From positions 1-34,996 of the IMG/VR virus record IMGVR_UViG_3300030098_002632: a stretch of DNA of 34,996 bases. The stretch is one strand, 5' to 3'. Shown here one piece after another: positions 9,002-16,733 of this stretch (position 1 is its first letter; every line of letters starts with the position of its first letter). The notes under the pieces are model-generated. The model was not told the DNA's origin. It saw nothing but the letters and a program-made list of their open reading frames with translations, and did not search any database. The translations under genes were made by a program, and so were the position numbers. The DNA comes from a virus.

Positions 9002-9582
9002 CAATAGGCGACTTAGGAAAAGATTATGTTTATGTTGAGCCAACTGAAGTATATGCAGGCAGCACTTGGCGATGGAAAAAAGAATTTTCGGATTATCCAG
9101 CAGATAATTGGGCTTTAAATTATTATTTTAGAGAAACAAAAGGGCGTTATTCTTTTAACATAACAGCTACAGCTGACGGCAAAACACATAAAATAGATTA
9201 TGCGAAAACACATACTGACGATATTGCTCCATCCATCTACAGCGGACAAGGATGGGTATCTTACGGAGCAGATAGATTTATAGTTTATGAGGGAAATCTT
9301 GAAGTATTACCAGACTTTAATCTCCAAAATACAGGACAAGATCTTAGAACTCATGCTGAAAAGGTATTAGAGCAAATCAAAGCAGCGTTAGAGGGTAAAT
9401 CTTTTGTAGATAGCAGTTACTCTATTGCTGGAAGAAGTATAACAAAGCTTACTCCTTCAGAATTGATAGACGCAAAAGACTATTATCAACGCATAGTAGT
9501 AGCCGAGCAAAGAAAAAATCGCGCACGGAGAGGTTTAGAAACAGGACAAACAGTTCGCTTTAATTTTAAATCAGGATTTTAG
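8998..9582 (+). CDS. Two-part connector: beta domain fused to gpW-like head-tail joining segment
   Basis: 194 aa. Residues 1-110 are beta-rich and resemble small Ig/BppU-like adaptor domains ('GSTWRWKKEF', 'ADGKTHKIDYAKTHT', 'YEGNLEVLPDF'). Residues 115-180 match the shape of lambda gpW: a helix ('RTHAEKVLEQIKAALEGK'), a beta hairpin ('YSIAGRSITKLTP'), and a second helix with basic end ('DAKDYYQRIVVAEQRKNRAR'). It lies directly upstream of the portal gene, the place of W in lambda (A-W-B). gpW stabilises filled heads and prepares the tail joint. The fusion is my reading; a structure prediction would settle it. Confidence 0.6.
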   Translation: MTIGDLGKDYVYVEPTEVYAGSTWRWKKEFSDYPADNWALNYYFRETKGRYSFNITATADGKTHKIDYAKTHTDDIAPSIYSGQGWVSYGADRFIVYEGNLEVLPDFNLQNTGQDLRTHAEKVLEQIKAALEGKSFVDSSYSIAGRSITKLTPSELIDAKDYYQRIVVAEQRKNRARRGLETGQTVRFNFKSGF

Positions 9583-9585
9583 GCT

Positions 9586-11082
9586 ATGGCATTTTGGGAT
9601 CGGTTCACAAAACAAAAGAAAAAAAGCAAAAGGCATTTTACAGGCACTAATGGCGGACGATTATTTAATGATTGGAAAGCATCATCATCTTCACCAGATG
9701 CTGAATTAATAAATCTGGGAACTATGAGAGATAGAACAAGAGATTTAGCTCGTAATAATCCAATTGTTCAAAGATATTTTCAAGTTATCAAACAGGGTGT
9801 AATAGGTAATCAACAAGGTTTCAAGCTTATGGTTCATTCCAGAGATAGCGATGGAACTTTAGATGATTTTGCCAACGATCTTATTGAATACAGATGGTAT
9901 AATGATTTCTGTACTAACCCAGAAGTAAGCGGCAAATATACTATGTTAGATATTTATAACATGGTTTTAGAGGGCTTAATCAGGGATGGAGAAGTTTTTG
10001 TTCAGCTTATAAGGCAAAGAGATGGATTAAAACTTAAATTCTTAGAGCCAGATTATTTAGATGCAAGATTAAGTAAGGATCTATCTGGTAATAGACAAAT
10101 AAAAATGGGTGTTGAAGTTGATAGTCTAACTGATAAACCATTAGGATATTGGCTAACTGATAATCCTTATGCTTTATCTGTACCAGATACACAACTAACT
10201 AAATCAACACGCCTACCAGCAGATGATGTTTTACATATTTTTCAACCACAAAGGTTCGGTCAGACTAGAGGTTATCCATATAAATTAGCTTCTACAATGA
10301 CTGCGATAAAGTGGTTACAAGATTTTAGATTATCAGAATTAGTTGCTTCAAAAGCAGCTGCATCAAAAATGGCTTTTATTAGAACTCCAACTGGAGAAGA
10401 TAATGTTGCTGAAAGTTATCTGGACGAAGATGGCTATATGCCAGCAATGAATTTTGAGCCAGCTACAATAGATGTATTACCACATGGAACAGATATTGAA
10501 TTTGCTAACTGGAATCATCCAAATACTTCTGTAGAGAGTTTTGATAAAGCTATGATAAGAACTATTGCAAGTGGTTTAGGAGTATCTTATGCCAGTCTTT
10601 CAAATGATCTTACGCAAACAAGTTACAGTAGCGCAAGAGTAGGTTTACTAGATGAGAGAGATGGATTTAAACAGCTCCAAACATTTATAATTAACCATTT
10701 TGCGAAGCCAGTTTATCATGCTTGGTTAGAGCAAGAAATGACAACTGGTAATATCAATTTACCAATTGATAAATATGAAAAATTTGCTAATCCATGTGAG
10801 TTTTCTTCAAGAGGTTATCACTCTGTAGATCCTCTAAAAGAAATGCAGAGTAATCAATTAGGATTAAGCAATGGTTTATTAACCATACAAGATGTACTCA
10901 ATCAATCTGGAAAAGAGTTATCACAACACTTCTCAGAATTAGATGCGCAGCAAGCTCTCGCAGATAAATTTAATATTGAGTTAGCTTATGAACCTTATGG
11001 CACAAAGTTTAATCAACAAACTGGAGAGCCATTTAACGAAGATGAAAATCAAGAACCATCTCAGGAGAATAATAATGAGTAA
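9586..11082 (+). CDS. Portal protein, lambda gpB family
   Basis: 498 aa, within the usual range for this family. The N-terminus carries a basic stretch ('KQKKKSKR') followed by 'SPDAELINLGTMRDRTRDLA', typical of lambda-type portals, and 'RNNPIVQRYFQVIKQGVIG'. The core has 'EGLIRDGEVFVQLIRQRDG', 'FLEPDYLD', 'DDVLHIFQPQRFGQTRGYP' and 'SYSSARVGLLDE', all family landmarks. The dodecameric portal forms the DNA channel at the head vertex. The C-terminal tail is acidic. Its stop overlaps the start of the protease-capsid gene by 8 bp, so the two are translationally coupled. Confidence 0.95.
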   Translation: MAFWDRFTKQKKKSKRHFTGTNGGRLFNDWKASSSSPDAELINLGTMRDRTRDLARNNPIVQRYFQVIKQGVIGNQQGFKLMVHSRDSDGTLDDFANDLIEYRWYNDFCTNPEVSGKYTMLDIYNMVLEGLIRDGEVFVQLIRQRDGLKLKFLEPDYLDARLSKDLSGNRQIKMGVEVDSLTDKPLGYWLTDNPYALSVPDTQLTKSTRLPADDVLHIFQPQRFGQTRGYPYKLASTMTAIKWLQDFRLSELVASKAAASKMAFIRTPTGEDNVAESYLDEDGYMPAMNFEPATIDVLPHGTDIEFANWNHPNTSVESFDKAMIRTIASGLGVSYASLSNDLTQTSYSSARVGLLDERDGFKQLQTFIINHFAKPVYHAWLEQEMTTGNINLPIDKYEKFANPCEFSSRGYHSVDPLKEMQSNQLGLSNGLLTIQDVLNQSGKELSQHFSELDAQQALADKFNIELAYEPYGTKFNQQTGEPFNEDENQEPSQENNNE

Positions 11083-12994
11083 TGAAACAGATAACGATGA
11101 ATTAATCGTAAAAGGTATTGAAGTAAAAAACGACATTATAGAAGAATTAGATGTAGTTTTTGAACCAGATGAAGAAATGGATCTTCGACTCAATGAAGAA
11201 GAAGAAACCAGATCAGAAGAAAAACAAGAAGAACAGCTCGAAATGCGCGATGCTGTTTTTCCATTAGAATTTAAGAGGGATGAATCAGATAGTCGTACTA
11301 TTAATATGAGCATATCATCTGAATCACCAGTTATGAGAAGCTTCGGATTGGAAGTCCTAAGTCATCGTAACGACGACATCAATCTTAATCGCCTAAACAA
11401 TAAAGCTCCTTTATTGTTAAACCATGATGCTGAAAGGCAGATTGGAGTTATCGAGAATACTTCCCTTGATGAGAGTCGTGGCAGACTAAATGCTAGTGTA
11501 AGATTTGGAAGATCTGCACTCGCGCAAGAAGTATATGATGACATAATAGACGGTATCAGGTCGCAAGTATCGATAGGTTATTCCATCGATAAGCTTGATA
11601 GAGTCGATTCTGACGAATATGAAGAAGATGTTTTTAGAGCATCTTTTACTCCACATGAAGTCAGTATTGTGAGCATGGCAGCGGATCAAACCGTTGGCAT
11701 TGGTCGCAGTTTATCATTTAAAAAATTATCAAATACGGAGATCAATATGACACAAGAAGATAATAATAAGGAAACTGTAAATCAGGATGAGCAAATTAGA
11801 GTTGCTACAACTGAAGCAGTTAAAAAGCGCGATAAAGAAATTAGTGAAATTTATAAACTAGCTTCTCGCCACAACCAAACTCCACTAGCTCAAAAAGCAG
11901 TGGCAGAAAACCAAACTATAGATCAATTCAGAAACTTATTACTTACTGAAATTGAAAACAAACCACTTGAAACTCAAGAAATTGGTTTAACTGAAAAAGA
12001 AGCAAGAGATTTCTCAATTGTAAAAGCTGCTAAAGCAAAAGCTGGAATTATTTCAGAAGATGAAGCAGGCTTTGAGTTAGAAGCATCAAGAGCTTTTGGC
12101 GAAGCAACAGGAAAACAAACATCAGGTTTCTTTGTACCAGAAGATGTAACTAACAAATGGTCAGAAAGAACTATGAATACTACTAACTCAGCTGGTGTAG
12201 TATTTGATGACAAGCAATATAACAACTTGATCGATGCTTTAAGCGCATGGTCAACAGTTCTACAGGCTTCACCAACAATTCTTTCCAATAATACTGGCAA
12301 TATTACGATACCAAGAGTATCAGCACTTAGCACATCGAATTGGGTAACTGAAGGTGTTGCAGTTGCTGCTTCAGATCCTAGTATTGATACTGTAACTCTT
12401 TCTGAAAAGACTAATGGTTGTTATACAGATCTTACGAGAACGCTTATGCAAAACACTGATGGGCTTTCTGTAGAGCAAATGGTTAGAAATAACCTACTTA
12501 GAGCTATGGGCGTTGCATGGGATTTAGCATCTGTTGCAGGCACTGGCGCTGGTGGTCAACCAACTGGCATTGAAAACACAGCTGGCGTTAACGCTACTGC
12601 ATTTGCTGGAGCGACTCCAACTTATGCCGAGCTAATTGACATGGAAGCAGCTATTTATAACGATAATGCAGTTTTAGATAGCAATTCAGTTTACTGGATA
12701 ACTACTCCAACAATTAACGCAGCTACAAAAACTCTAGCTACTCAAGGCGCTGGATCTCCAGTTGCTAACATTGATGGCATAATTGACGGAAAAAGAGTTC
12801 TTATTTCTTCTCAGGTAACAGCTGGGAATGTAATACTTGGCGATTTTTCTGAATTTATTGTTGCCACATGGGGTGGATTAGAAATCAATAGCGATGCTTT
12901 CTCACTAAGCACAAGCGGTTCACTAAGATTAGTGGCTCTTAGCTCAGTAGATTTTGCTGTTAAACATCCAGTATCATTCTGCGTATCTACATAG
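11075..12994 (+). CDS. Fused head maturation protease and major capsid protein (HK97 fold)
   Basis: 639 aa. The start at 11075 is chosen because CAGGAG stands just upstream; an earlier in-frame Met at 10988 lies inside the portal gene. Residues 1-60 are very acidic and may be a scaffold-like segment. Residues 60-215 are a prohead protease: H117 in 'LLLNHDAER' and S166 in 'RSQVSIGYS' fit the S78-type His/Ser pair. Residues 225-335 are charged and helical, matching the delta/scaffold domain. Residues 340-639 are an HK97-type capsid protein ('ATGKQTSGFFVPEDV', 'NTGNITIPRVSALSTSNWVTEG', 'GQPTGIENTAGVN'). The protease should cut itself free in the prohead. Protease and capsid genes are separate in many relatives, so the fusion is noteworthy. 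Confidence 0.92.
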   Translation: MSNETDNDELIVKGIEVKNDIIEELDVVFEPDEEMDLRLNEEEETRSEEKQEEQLEMRDAVFPLEFKRDESDSRTINMSISSESPVMRSFGLEVLSHRNDDINLNRLNNKAPLLLNHDAERQIGVIENTSLDESRGRLNASVRFGRSALAQEVYDDIIDGIRSQVSIGYSIDKLDRVDSDEYEEDVFRASFTPHEVSIVSMAADQTVGIGRSLSFKKLSNTEINMTQEDNNKETVNQDEQIRVATTEAVKKRDKEISEIYKLASRHNQTPLAQKAVAENQTIDQFRNLLLTEIENKPLETQEIGLTEKEARDFSIVKAAKAKAGIISEDEAGFELEASRAFGEATGKQTSGFFVPEDVTNKWSERTMNTTNSAGVVFDDKQYNNLIDALSAWSTVLQASPTILSNNTGNITIPRVSALSTSNWVTEGVAVAASDPSIDTVTLSEKTNGCYTDLTRTLMQNTDGLSVEQMVRNNLLRAMGVAWDLASVAGTGAGGQPTGIENTAGVNATAFAGATPTYAELIDMEAAIYNDNAVLDSNSVYWITTPTINAATKTLATQGAGSPVANIDGIIDGKRVLISSQVTAGNVILGDFSEFIVATWGGLEINSDAFSLSTSGSLRLVALSSVDFAVKHPVSFCVST

Positions 12995-13025
12995 AATGGT
13001 TTTAACAACTAACTCATTTAATGGG

Positions 13026-13051
13026 AATGGAGAGGAGCAATCCTCTCCATT
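13026..13051 (+). terminator. Perfect 11-bp hairpin with GCAA tetraloop after the capsid gene
   Basis: AATGGAGAGGA (13026-13036), loop GCAA (13037-13040), then TCCTCTCCATT (13041-13051). It lies 31 bp after the capsid stop. There is no U-tract after it, so it is not a classical intrinsic terminator. It is more likely an RNA-processing or 3'-stabilising element that raises capsid mRNA relative to downstream tail genes. It also hides the only strong Shine-Dalgarno-like sequence (GGAG/AGGAG) before the next gene. Confidence 0.6.
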
Positions 13052-13058
13052 AAAACTA

Positions 13059-13235
13059 ATGAAAATTACTTTATTAAGAAATACTAGAATCGATGGAGAA
13101 TTTGTTGCAGCTGGTAAAACAGCAGAGATCAATGATCGAGATGGCAAATACTTAATCGCTAATGGTATCGCAACAGAATCTAAAAATTCTAAAGCAAAAA
13201 AAGATAAATCAACAAAAGATCTGGAAACAAGATGA
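13059..13235 (+). CDS. Small head protein of the 'KITLLRNTRIDGE' type, possible head-tail joiner accessory
   Basis: 58 aa from the ATG at 13059. An ATG at 12996 would add 21 residues, but without a ribosome binding site, and those residues run through the hairpin. The core ('ITLLRNTRIDGEFVAAGKTA', then 'EINDRDGKYLIANGIA') resembles a small beta domain common right after capsid genes, where a short SH3-like fold is followed by a Lys-rich tail. The tail here is 'KNSKAKKDKSTKD'. The next gene begins with a similar pattern, so the two may be ancient duplicates. The stop overlaps the next start (ATGA). Confidence 0.6.
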   Translation: MKITLLRNTRIDGEFVAAGKTAEINDRDGKYLIANGIATESKNSKAKKDKSTKDLETR

Positions 13236-13447
13236 CTAAAATAAAACTTCTTGAAGATCTTACTATTGGTTTAGTTGATTATTCTAAAGGCGATGTTCTG
13301 GATGTAGCTGGCGTTACAGCAGACAAACTCATTGATAGAAAAAAAGCAGAAGCAGCTGATAGCGATATTGTTGTTGAAACTGATGATCCAATTGTAAATA
13401 ATTACAGAGCAGATCAACCGTTAGAAGATAACAACGATGGCGATTAA
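13232..13447 (+). CDS. Small head protein, likely paralogue of the preceding gene
   Basis: 71 aa. The first 40 residues ('TKIKLLEDLTIGLVDYSKGD') share the strand-turn-strand layout of the previous product. The tail is acidic ('DSDIVVETDDPIV'), the opposite charge of its neighbour's Lys-rich tail, so the two might pair. It overlaps the genes on both sides by a few bases, which means tight coupling in the head-completion cluster. Function is not established. Confidence 0.55.
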   Translation: MTKIKLLEDLTIGLVDYSKGDVLDVAGVTADKLIDRKKAEAADSDIVVETDDPIVNNYRADQPLEDNNDGD

Positions 13448-13760
13448 TCTAGCAGATGACGCTTTTATCGATTTAGATGATTTTGCTATTAATGCCACTT
13501 GGACAGTAGCAGCGTCGAGTGATAAATATGTGGTTACTGGTATATTCTCTAATGAGTACTTTCCAGCGATGGATGACTATGGAGTTCCAGTAACTACATC
13601 ATCACCACAATTTACAATAAAAACAAGCAACATACCTACTGGAGCAAAGGTTGATGACACTTTAGTTCTGCCAGTAAATGATGTTGATACTACTTACAAA
13701 GTAAAAATAATTGAGAGGGATGGAACAGGAATAAGCCTGCTTCATTTACAGAAAAGTTAA
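13437..13760 (+). CDS. Head-tail joining protein, lambda gpFII-like
   Basis: 107 aa. The pattern 'VTGIFSNEYFPAMDDYGVPV', then 'SPQFTIKTSNIP' and 'KVKIIERDGTGISLLHLQ', fits gpFII-type joiners: a beta barrel about 100-120 aa long that ends with an 'i..rdgtG...L.L' strand. Such proteins attach to the portal/gpW neck and receive the tail. Position between the capsid and the tail terminator supports this. It overlaps the previous gene by 11 bp and shares one base with the next start (TAATG). Confidence 0.72.
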   Translation: MAINLADDAFIDLDDFAINATWTVAASSDKYVVTGIFSNEYFPAMDDYGVPVTTSSPQFTIKTSNIPTGAKVDDTLVLPVNDVDTTYKVKIIERDGTGISLLHLQKS

Positions 13761-14200
13761 TGGCTCATGTTCGACAAACTATTAGAGAAAAAATAGTTAC
13801 GAATGTAACTGGGCTTGCTTTAACTGGCTCAAATGTTTTTGACACTAAATTATACAATTTAACTCAAACCAACTTACCAGCTTTATGCGTATATGCAGAA
13901 ACTGAAAGTTCGGAGATGTCTAATATTACAAACAACACTTTAGACAGAAATTTAGAAGTTGTGATTGAAGCTTATTGTGAGCAGAACGACCAGATAGAAG
14001 ATACTCTGGACACGATATGTGAACAAATAGAAGAAGCAATAGGAGCAGATCCAACATTAACCGACAGCTGCGCATCAATAATTTTGATGACCACTGAAAT
14101 AGATTTTACGAGTTTTGGAGAAAAGCCAGTTGGCGTCGCAAAGCTCACTTATACTGTAAATTATTTAACTAAATTTACAGATTCTAGCAACCCACTATAA
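13760..14200 (+). CDS. Tail terminator protein, lambda gpU-like
   Basis: 146 aa. Features of the family are an N-terminal helix ('HVRQTIREKIVTNVTGL'), a strand carrying 'NLPALCVYAETESSEM', a 'RNLEVVIEAYCEQNDQIEDTLDTIC' strand-helix segment, and a late 'KPVGVAKLTYTVNYLT' strand. The protein caps the growing tail tube and joins it to the head. It sits directly upstream of the tail tube gene, as in lambda (U-V). Confidence 0.8.
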   Translation: MAHVRQTIREKIVTNVTGLALTGSNVFDTKLYNLTQTNLPALCVYAETESSEMSNITNNTLDRNLEVVIEAYCEQNDQIEDTLDTICEQIEEAIGADPTLTDSCASIILMTTEIDFTSFGEKPVGVAKLTYTVNYLTKFTDSSNPL

Positions 14201-14222
14201 ATAATTACAATGGAGATTAAAT

Positions 14223-14636
14223 ATGGCTTATGCAAAAGGCGTTGAAGCGGTTTTAAAAATCGGTTCAGATTCAATAGCTCAAGTTAGCTCATGGTCAATA
14301 GATGTAACTCAAGATACTGTCGAGTGTTCAGCTATTGGAGCAACAACAAAAACTTATGAAAGTGTGATGGTTGGTTGGACTGCAAGTGTCGATGTATTTT
14401 TTGACGCTGACGATTCAACTGCTCAAGCAGCTATCATAACAGCTAGCGGTATTCCTGCTGGCGCTCAAAGTTCAGTAACAGCATCTTTCTATTACGAGGG
14501 AGAAACTGGCGGTGATAAATACTTCACTGGTTCAGCTTTCGTAACTGGAATTTCACCAACACAAGAAGCCAACGGCTTGATGACAACTACTATTTCACTT
14601 CAAGGTACTGGCGCTCTCACACAATCTACAGCTTAG
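14223..14636 (+). CDS. Major tail tube protein, gpV-like
   Basis: 137 aa. 'AVLKIGSDSIAQVSSWSIDV' followed by 'DTVECSAIGATTKTYESVMV' and 'DVFFDADDSTAQ' is the standard opening of short tail-tube proteins. The end 'FTGSAFVTGISPTQEANGLM' is also typical. It polymerises into the tube through which DNA passes. GGAG lies upstream of the ATG. Only three bases separate it from the tail chaperone gene. No extra Ig domain is present, unlike lambda gpV. Confidence 0.88.
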   Translation: MAYAKGVEAVLKIGSDSIAQVSSWSIDVTQDTVECSAIGATTKTYESVMVGWTASVDVFFDADDSTAQAAIITASGIPAGAQSSVTASFYYEGETGGDKYFTGSAFVTGISPTQEANGLMTTTISLQGTGALTQSTA

Positions 14637-14639
14637 TAA

Positions 14640-15017
14640 ATGAGTATTCTGGGCGATCGCTTAATAGCGTTACAACAAGAAAAAGATAGATTTTCTTTTG
14701 ATGTTGAGGGTTTAGGCGTTGATGGAAATCCATTGACTGTCTTTTTTACTAAATTAACTGTACGAGAAGATGAGCGGTTGCGCAAATTACATCCAAAGTT
14801 CTACCAAGCTGTAAGCAGTGGAGATATTCCTAGCTTTAAAGCTCTGGTGGATCTTATTTGTTTAAAAGCGGAAGATGAAAGTGGCACAAAGCTATTTGAT
14901 GAAGCCGATAAACAAAAACTGCTTGGAATGGATGTTGGTTTCGTAATGAATTTTTCTACAAAAATAATAGAAAAATTATTTGAAGCTAACTCTTTGGAGC
15001 AAGCGGAAAAAAACTAA
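14640..15017 (+). CDS. Tail assembly chaperone, gpG-like (zero-frame product)
   Basis: 125 aa. The body ('FDVEGLGVDGNPLTVFFTKL', 'REDERLRKLHPKFYQ', 'FKALVDLICLKAEDESGTKL') fits tail chaperones encoded between the tail tube and the tape measure. The last codons GAA AAA AAC TAA contain a slippery heptamer, so a share of ribosomes should shift to -1 and make the longer GT product. The G form coats the tape measure during tail assembly and is absent from virions in the lambda model. Confidence 0.88.
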   Translation: MSILGDRLIALQQEKDRFSFDVEGLGVDGNPLTVFFTKLTVREDERLRKLHPKFYQAVSSGDIPSFKALVDLICLKAEDESGTKLFDEADKQKLLGMDVGFVMNFSTKIIEKLFEANSLEQAEKN

Positions 15018-15178
15018 ATGACGATCCGCATTTGTTATCGATATATGCACTCGCGGATCGATTAAAACAACCAGTCGAAGTTATAAAAGATATGACAATG
15101 GAAGAATTTATCCATTGGATAGCTTTTTACAACATTGAACAACAGAGAATAAAAGATGTCGCAAAAACTACAATATGA
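14640..15178 (+). CDS. Tail assembly chaperone gpGT-like (-1 frameshift product)
   Basis: The G reading frame shifts back one base at 15014 and continues for 54 codons to TGA at 15176-15178, giving about 179 aa. The T extension contains 'LSIYALADRLKQPVEVIKDM' and then 'TMEEFIHWIAFYNIEQQRI', the usual T-domain pattern (an Ala-rich helix, then 'mt..Ef..W.ay...e'). That extension has no start codon with a good ribosome binding site of its own, so frameshifting is the only sensible way to express it. The end overlaps the tape measure start by 23 bp. In lambda, GT links the tape measure to tube subunits. Confidence 0.85.
15008..15014 (+). promoter_or_regulatory. Programmed -1 ribosomal frameshift site A_AAA_AAC
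   Basis: Zero-frame codons are GAA(15006) AAA(15009) AAC(15012) TAA(15015), so the heptamer A AAA AAC is in the correct X_XXY_YYZ phase. It sits immediately before the gpG stop. The -1 frame is open from 15014 to the TGA at 15176. Downstream 'GACGATCCGC' and 'GCGGATCG' (15018-15027 and 15053-15060) can pair (CGATCCGC with GCGGATCG), offering a possible stimulatory stem. Confidence 0.88.
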
Positions 15179-16733
15179 GTTATCAGCTAGAGATAGAACT
15201 AAAGCAGCTTTAAGATCCTTTAAAAAAGGTTTAGCTGGAGCAGGAAAATCTTTATTAAGCCTTAAATCTGGTTTAGTGGGTTTAGCAGCTGGACTAGGAG
15301 CTATTAGATTTGCTCAAGCTACAAAAGATGCTTTAAACTTTGGAGCGCAGCTTCAAATTACAAGTGATAAAATTGGCGTAGCAGTTGAATCTTTACAAGC
15401 TTTTCGTATTGCAGCAGAATCGGCAGCTGGAGTTCAGTCTAATGTTATGGATATGGCTCTCCAGAGGTTCTCAAGGCGTGTTGGTGAAGCACAAAAAAAT
15501 ACTGGTGAATTAAAAGGAAGCTTACAAGAACTAGGAATAGATCTTAAAAATGCAGATGGTAGTTTTAAATCTGTTGAAGAAGTATTGTTTGAGTATGCAG
15601 ATGGTGTAGCGGCAGCTGGAAACGCATCTGAACAATTATTATTTGCCTTTAAAGCTTTTGACTCTGAGGGCGCAGTATTGGTCGGTATCTTAAAAGAGGG
15701 CGGAGCAGCATTAAGAGATCAATATAATAAAGCGTTAGAAAGTGGAGCAATATTGACTAAAGGCGCTGCAATGCAGAGTAAGGTCTTAAATGCTGAACTT
15801 GCTGTACAGGGCAAAATAATAAGCACTCAGCTAAAAGGACTGCTACTAGAATTTGGAGATCTTTTACTTCATGTAACGACAAATCTGGCAAAACTAACTA
15901 CAGCATTTAGAAACTTCCTTAAAAGCGATACGCAAAAATTTATTGATACTATAGGCTCTATGACTGAGAGTGAAGTATTAGACAATATAGATCTTTACAA
16001 TGAAAAGCTAAAAGAGCAGCAAGCTATATTAGATCAGTATAAAGATCAAAATGCGTTCCAAAAAATGTTAAGTGGATTTGACGAAAAATCATTTTTAAGT
16101 GCTGCAAAATCAGTAAAAGACTTCACATTAGTTTTAAAAACTTTGAAAGAAATGCAAAGATCTTTTGCAGAGGGCGAAAGCGGAGAAAAAGGTTTCTTTG
16201 GCGGATTAGCAGAGGGCTTAAAAAATGTTGAAAGAAATTTAAAAACAACAAAACAACTTGGAATGGATTTTGCTAAATCTATTGAAACAAATATGGTCGC
16301 TGCATTTGATTCAATTATTAAAGGCACAAAAACATTAAGCGAGGGCTTAAAAGATCTTGGAAGAATATTAATTCAAGAAGCAATGAAAATGATTATCTAC
16401 AGGATGATAATCGCTCCATTTACAGATATGTTCGGTGGGTTCTTAGACGGCATAGGATTATCAGCTCCAGCTAATAAGCAATACGGTGGATCTGTACAAA
16501 AGGGCAAACCTTATATTGTAGGAGAAGCTGGTATGGAGATGTTTGTTCCAAATCAATCTGGAACAATTGTACCTAACCACAAACTCGGCGGATCTGGAAC
16601 GATTGTTCAAAACATAAATATTTCTACTGGCGTTGCTGCAACTGTTAGATCTGAAATTATATCCTTGCTGCCATCTATTGCAGAAGTAAGTAAAGGCGCA
16701 ATGATAGATAGTCAATTAAGAGGGCAGATCTAA
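15156..16733 (+). CDS. Tape measure protein
   Basis: 525 aa. It opens with 'YELSARDRTKAALRSFKKGL', a common tape-measure start. Then come hydrophobic helices ('SLKSGLVGLAAGLGAIRFAQ'), the segment 'AVESLQAFRIAAESAAGV', and long helical regions. Near the end, 'MKMIIYRMIIAPFTDMFGGF' is followed by 'YGGSVQKGKPYIVGEAGMEM' and 'VPNQSGTIVPNH', the signature closing motif of many tape measures. Using the rule of thumb of about 0.15 nm per residue, a tail of roughly 80 nm is expected, shorter than lambda's. It is overlapped upstream by the frameshift product and abuts the distal tail gene. Confidence 0.93.
   Translation: MSQKLQYELSARDRTKAALRSFKKGLAGAGKSLLSLKSGLVGLAAGLGAIRFAQATKDALNFGAQLQITSDKIGVAVESLQAFRIAAESAAGVQSNVMDMALQRFSRRVGEAQKNTGELKGSLQELGIDLKNADGSFKSVEEVLFEYADGVAAAGNASEQLLFAFKAFDSEGAVLVGILKEGGAALRDQYNKALESGAILTKGAAMQSKVLNAELAVQGKIISTQLKGLLLEFGDLLLHVTTNLAKLTTAFRNFLKSDTQKFIDTIGSMTESEVLDNIDLYNEKLKEQQAILDQYKDQNAFQKMLSGFDEKSFLSAAKSVKDFTLVLKTLKEMQRSFAEGESGEKGFFGGLAEGLKNVERNLKTTKQLGMDFAKSIETNMVAAFDSIIKGTKTLSEGLKDLGRILIQEAMKMIIYRMIIAPFTDMFGGFLDGIGLSAPANKQYGGSVQKGKPYIVGEAGMEMFVPNQSGTIVPNHKLGGSGTIVQNINISTGVAATVRSEIISLLPSIAEVSKGAMIDSQLRGQI

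Noticed and set aside
10988-11074. Upstream start of the protease-capsid gene
   Set aside because: The extension lies wholly inside the portal gene, has no ribosome binding site, and the ATG at 11075 is preceded by CAGGAG.
12954-13058. Longer starts for the small gene after the capsid
   Set aside because: They would read through the perfect hairpin and the capsid end, without ribosome binding sites; the conserved-looking domain begins at the ATG at 13059.
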